A DNA stretch of 28,352 bases from Candidatus Moraniibacteriota bacterium (GTDB lineage: Bacteria; Patescibacteriota; Minisyncoccia; Moranbacterales; UBA9337): the NCBI GenBank assembly GCA_023229615.1, contig JALNYX010000001.1:43712-72063 (forward strand), given 5' to 3'. Position numbers and translations under genes: made by a program. Of this stretch, positions 28,180 through 28,352 are shown one piece after another. The first letter of the stretch is position 1, and each line of letters begins with the position of its first letter. Below the pieces are notes generated by a model. That model was given only the letters and a program-made list of their open reading frames with translations, did not search any database and was not told where the DNA came from.

Positions 28180-28352
28180 TTAAAAAATTTTAAAAGGGCA
28201 CAATTTAAATAAAAAATTATTCTATATTTTTCTTTTGCGTAACCGCACATTCCGTGTTCATATAATACAATCATACCATAAGATATAATGGTATAGAGAG
28301 GTATTGCGAATGCCGTGTTGGGAATCGAATCGATATCCCGTCGCCTAACCTG

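Larger units (their letters stand above)
27607..28236 (+). mobile_element. 630-bp single-gene cassette with long terminal inverted repeats
   Basis: The first 22 bases (27607-27628) are the exact inverse of the last 22 (28215-28236). The similarity continues inward: the left 27607-27661 and right 28236-28182 match at about 46 of 55 positions (gap-free), including GTGCCCTTTT and AAATTTTTT. Between them lie one promoter, one gene with a strong ribosome binding site and one terminator. No transposase is present and no target duplication is obvious. It resembles a MITE or non-autonomous mobile cassette. Confidence 0.65.

Noticed and set aside
28273..28294. ATACCAT/ATGGTAT hairpin near the right edge
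   Set aside because: It has no T-run and lies after the cassette, with no gene to terminate; noted only.
28309..28352. Minus-strand TTCGATTCCC reminiscent of a tRNA or tmRNA T-loop at the right edge
   Set aside because: The flanking bases do not form a 5-bp T-stem and no acceptor pairing can be tested because the window ends; more sequence to the right would decide.
1..28352. CRISPR array or cas genes
   Set aside because: No regularly spaced repeats of suitable length and no Cas-like motifs were found.

Overview
The window looks like a low-GC chromosome segment of a candidate phyla radiation (Patescibacteria-type) bacterium. This is inferred from the compact AT-rich genes that mostly lack Shine-Dalgarno sequences, the set of short housekeeping proteins, a tRNA gene split by a group I intron, and a recombinase/terminase-small-subunit/small-ORF module of a kind I associate with mobile elements of this group. 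No database search was possible, so the taxonomy is an inference.

Left part (1-3.5 kb): the start of a truncated minus-strand gene with a near-perfect promoter, a small membrane protein, a complete IS481/IS3-like insertion sequence with 16-bp perfect terminal inverted repeats, a small ORF, a tRNA-Leu-like gene whose anticodon loop carries about 28 extra bases, and an RNase H-fold protein. A short stretch at 3.29-3.47 kb resembles the tail of a serine recombinase gene.

Defence-like cassette (3.58-8.87 kb): a consensus promoter starts a structured, terminated RNA of about 137 nt. It is followed by an AIPR-family (abortive infection phage resistance) gene and a 1259-residue protein with an N-terminal restriction-endonuclease-like region, a helical-repeat middle and a PIN-like nuclease region near the C-terminus. 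This RNA + AIPR + giant two-nuclease arrangement is the best candidate here for an undescribed system.

Secreted/membrane cluster (8.98-12.2 kb, minus strand): a small Cys-containing exported protein, an exported CHAP-CARDB cell-wall hydrolase and three membrane-anchored unknowns. Two of these genes have strong AAGGAGG-type ribosome binding sites unlike the surrounding genes.

Mobile-element module (12.2-15.5 kb, plus strand): a 230-bp block of nested inverted repeats, a second promoter-RNA-terminator unit (about 150 nt), an overlooked 46-codon gene, a winged-helix replication-type protein, a terminase-small-subunit-like protein and a large serine recombinase. The 3' end of the recombinase gene overlaps the 3' end of a tRNA-Thr(UGU) gene on the other strand. 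That tRNA is interrupted between U33 and U34 by a 534-nt group I intron encoding an HNH homing endonuclease.

Core region (16.1-25.5 kb): a VTT/DedA-like membrane protein, rubrerythrin, an M23 peptidase, the GTPase Obg, a coiled-coil protein, RlmH, a 4-TM holin-family protein, a lysozyme-fold protein, then a tight run murA - MazG-like - mreB - glycosyltransferase. These serve envelope synthesis, cell shape, ribosome maturation and oxidative-stress defence.

Right part (25.6-28.35 kb): a KilA-N protein, a fragment of an IS110-type transposase, a zinc phospholipase C-like protein, and a 630-bp single-gene cassette (own promoter, strong RBS and terminator) bounded by long imperfect inverted repeats, which I consider a candidate miniature mobile element.
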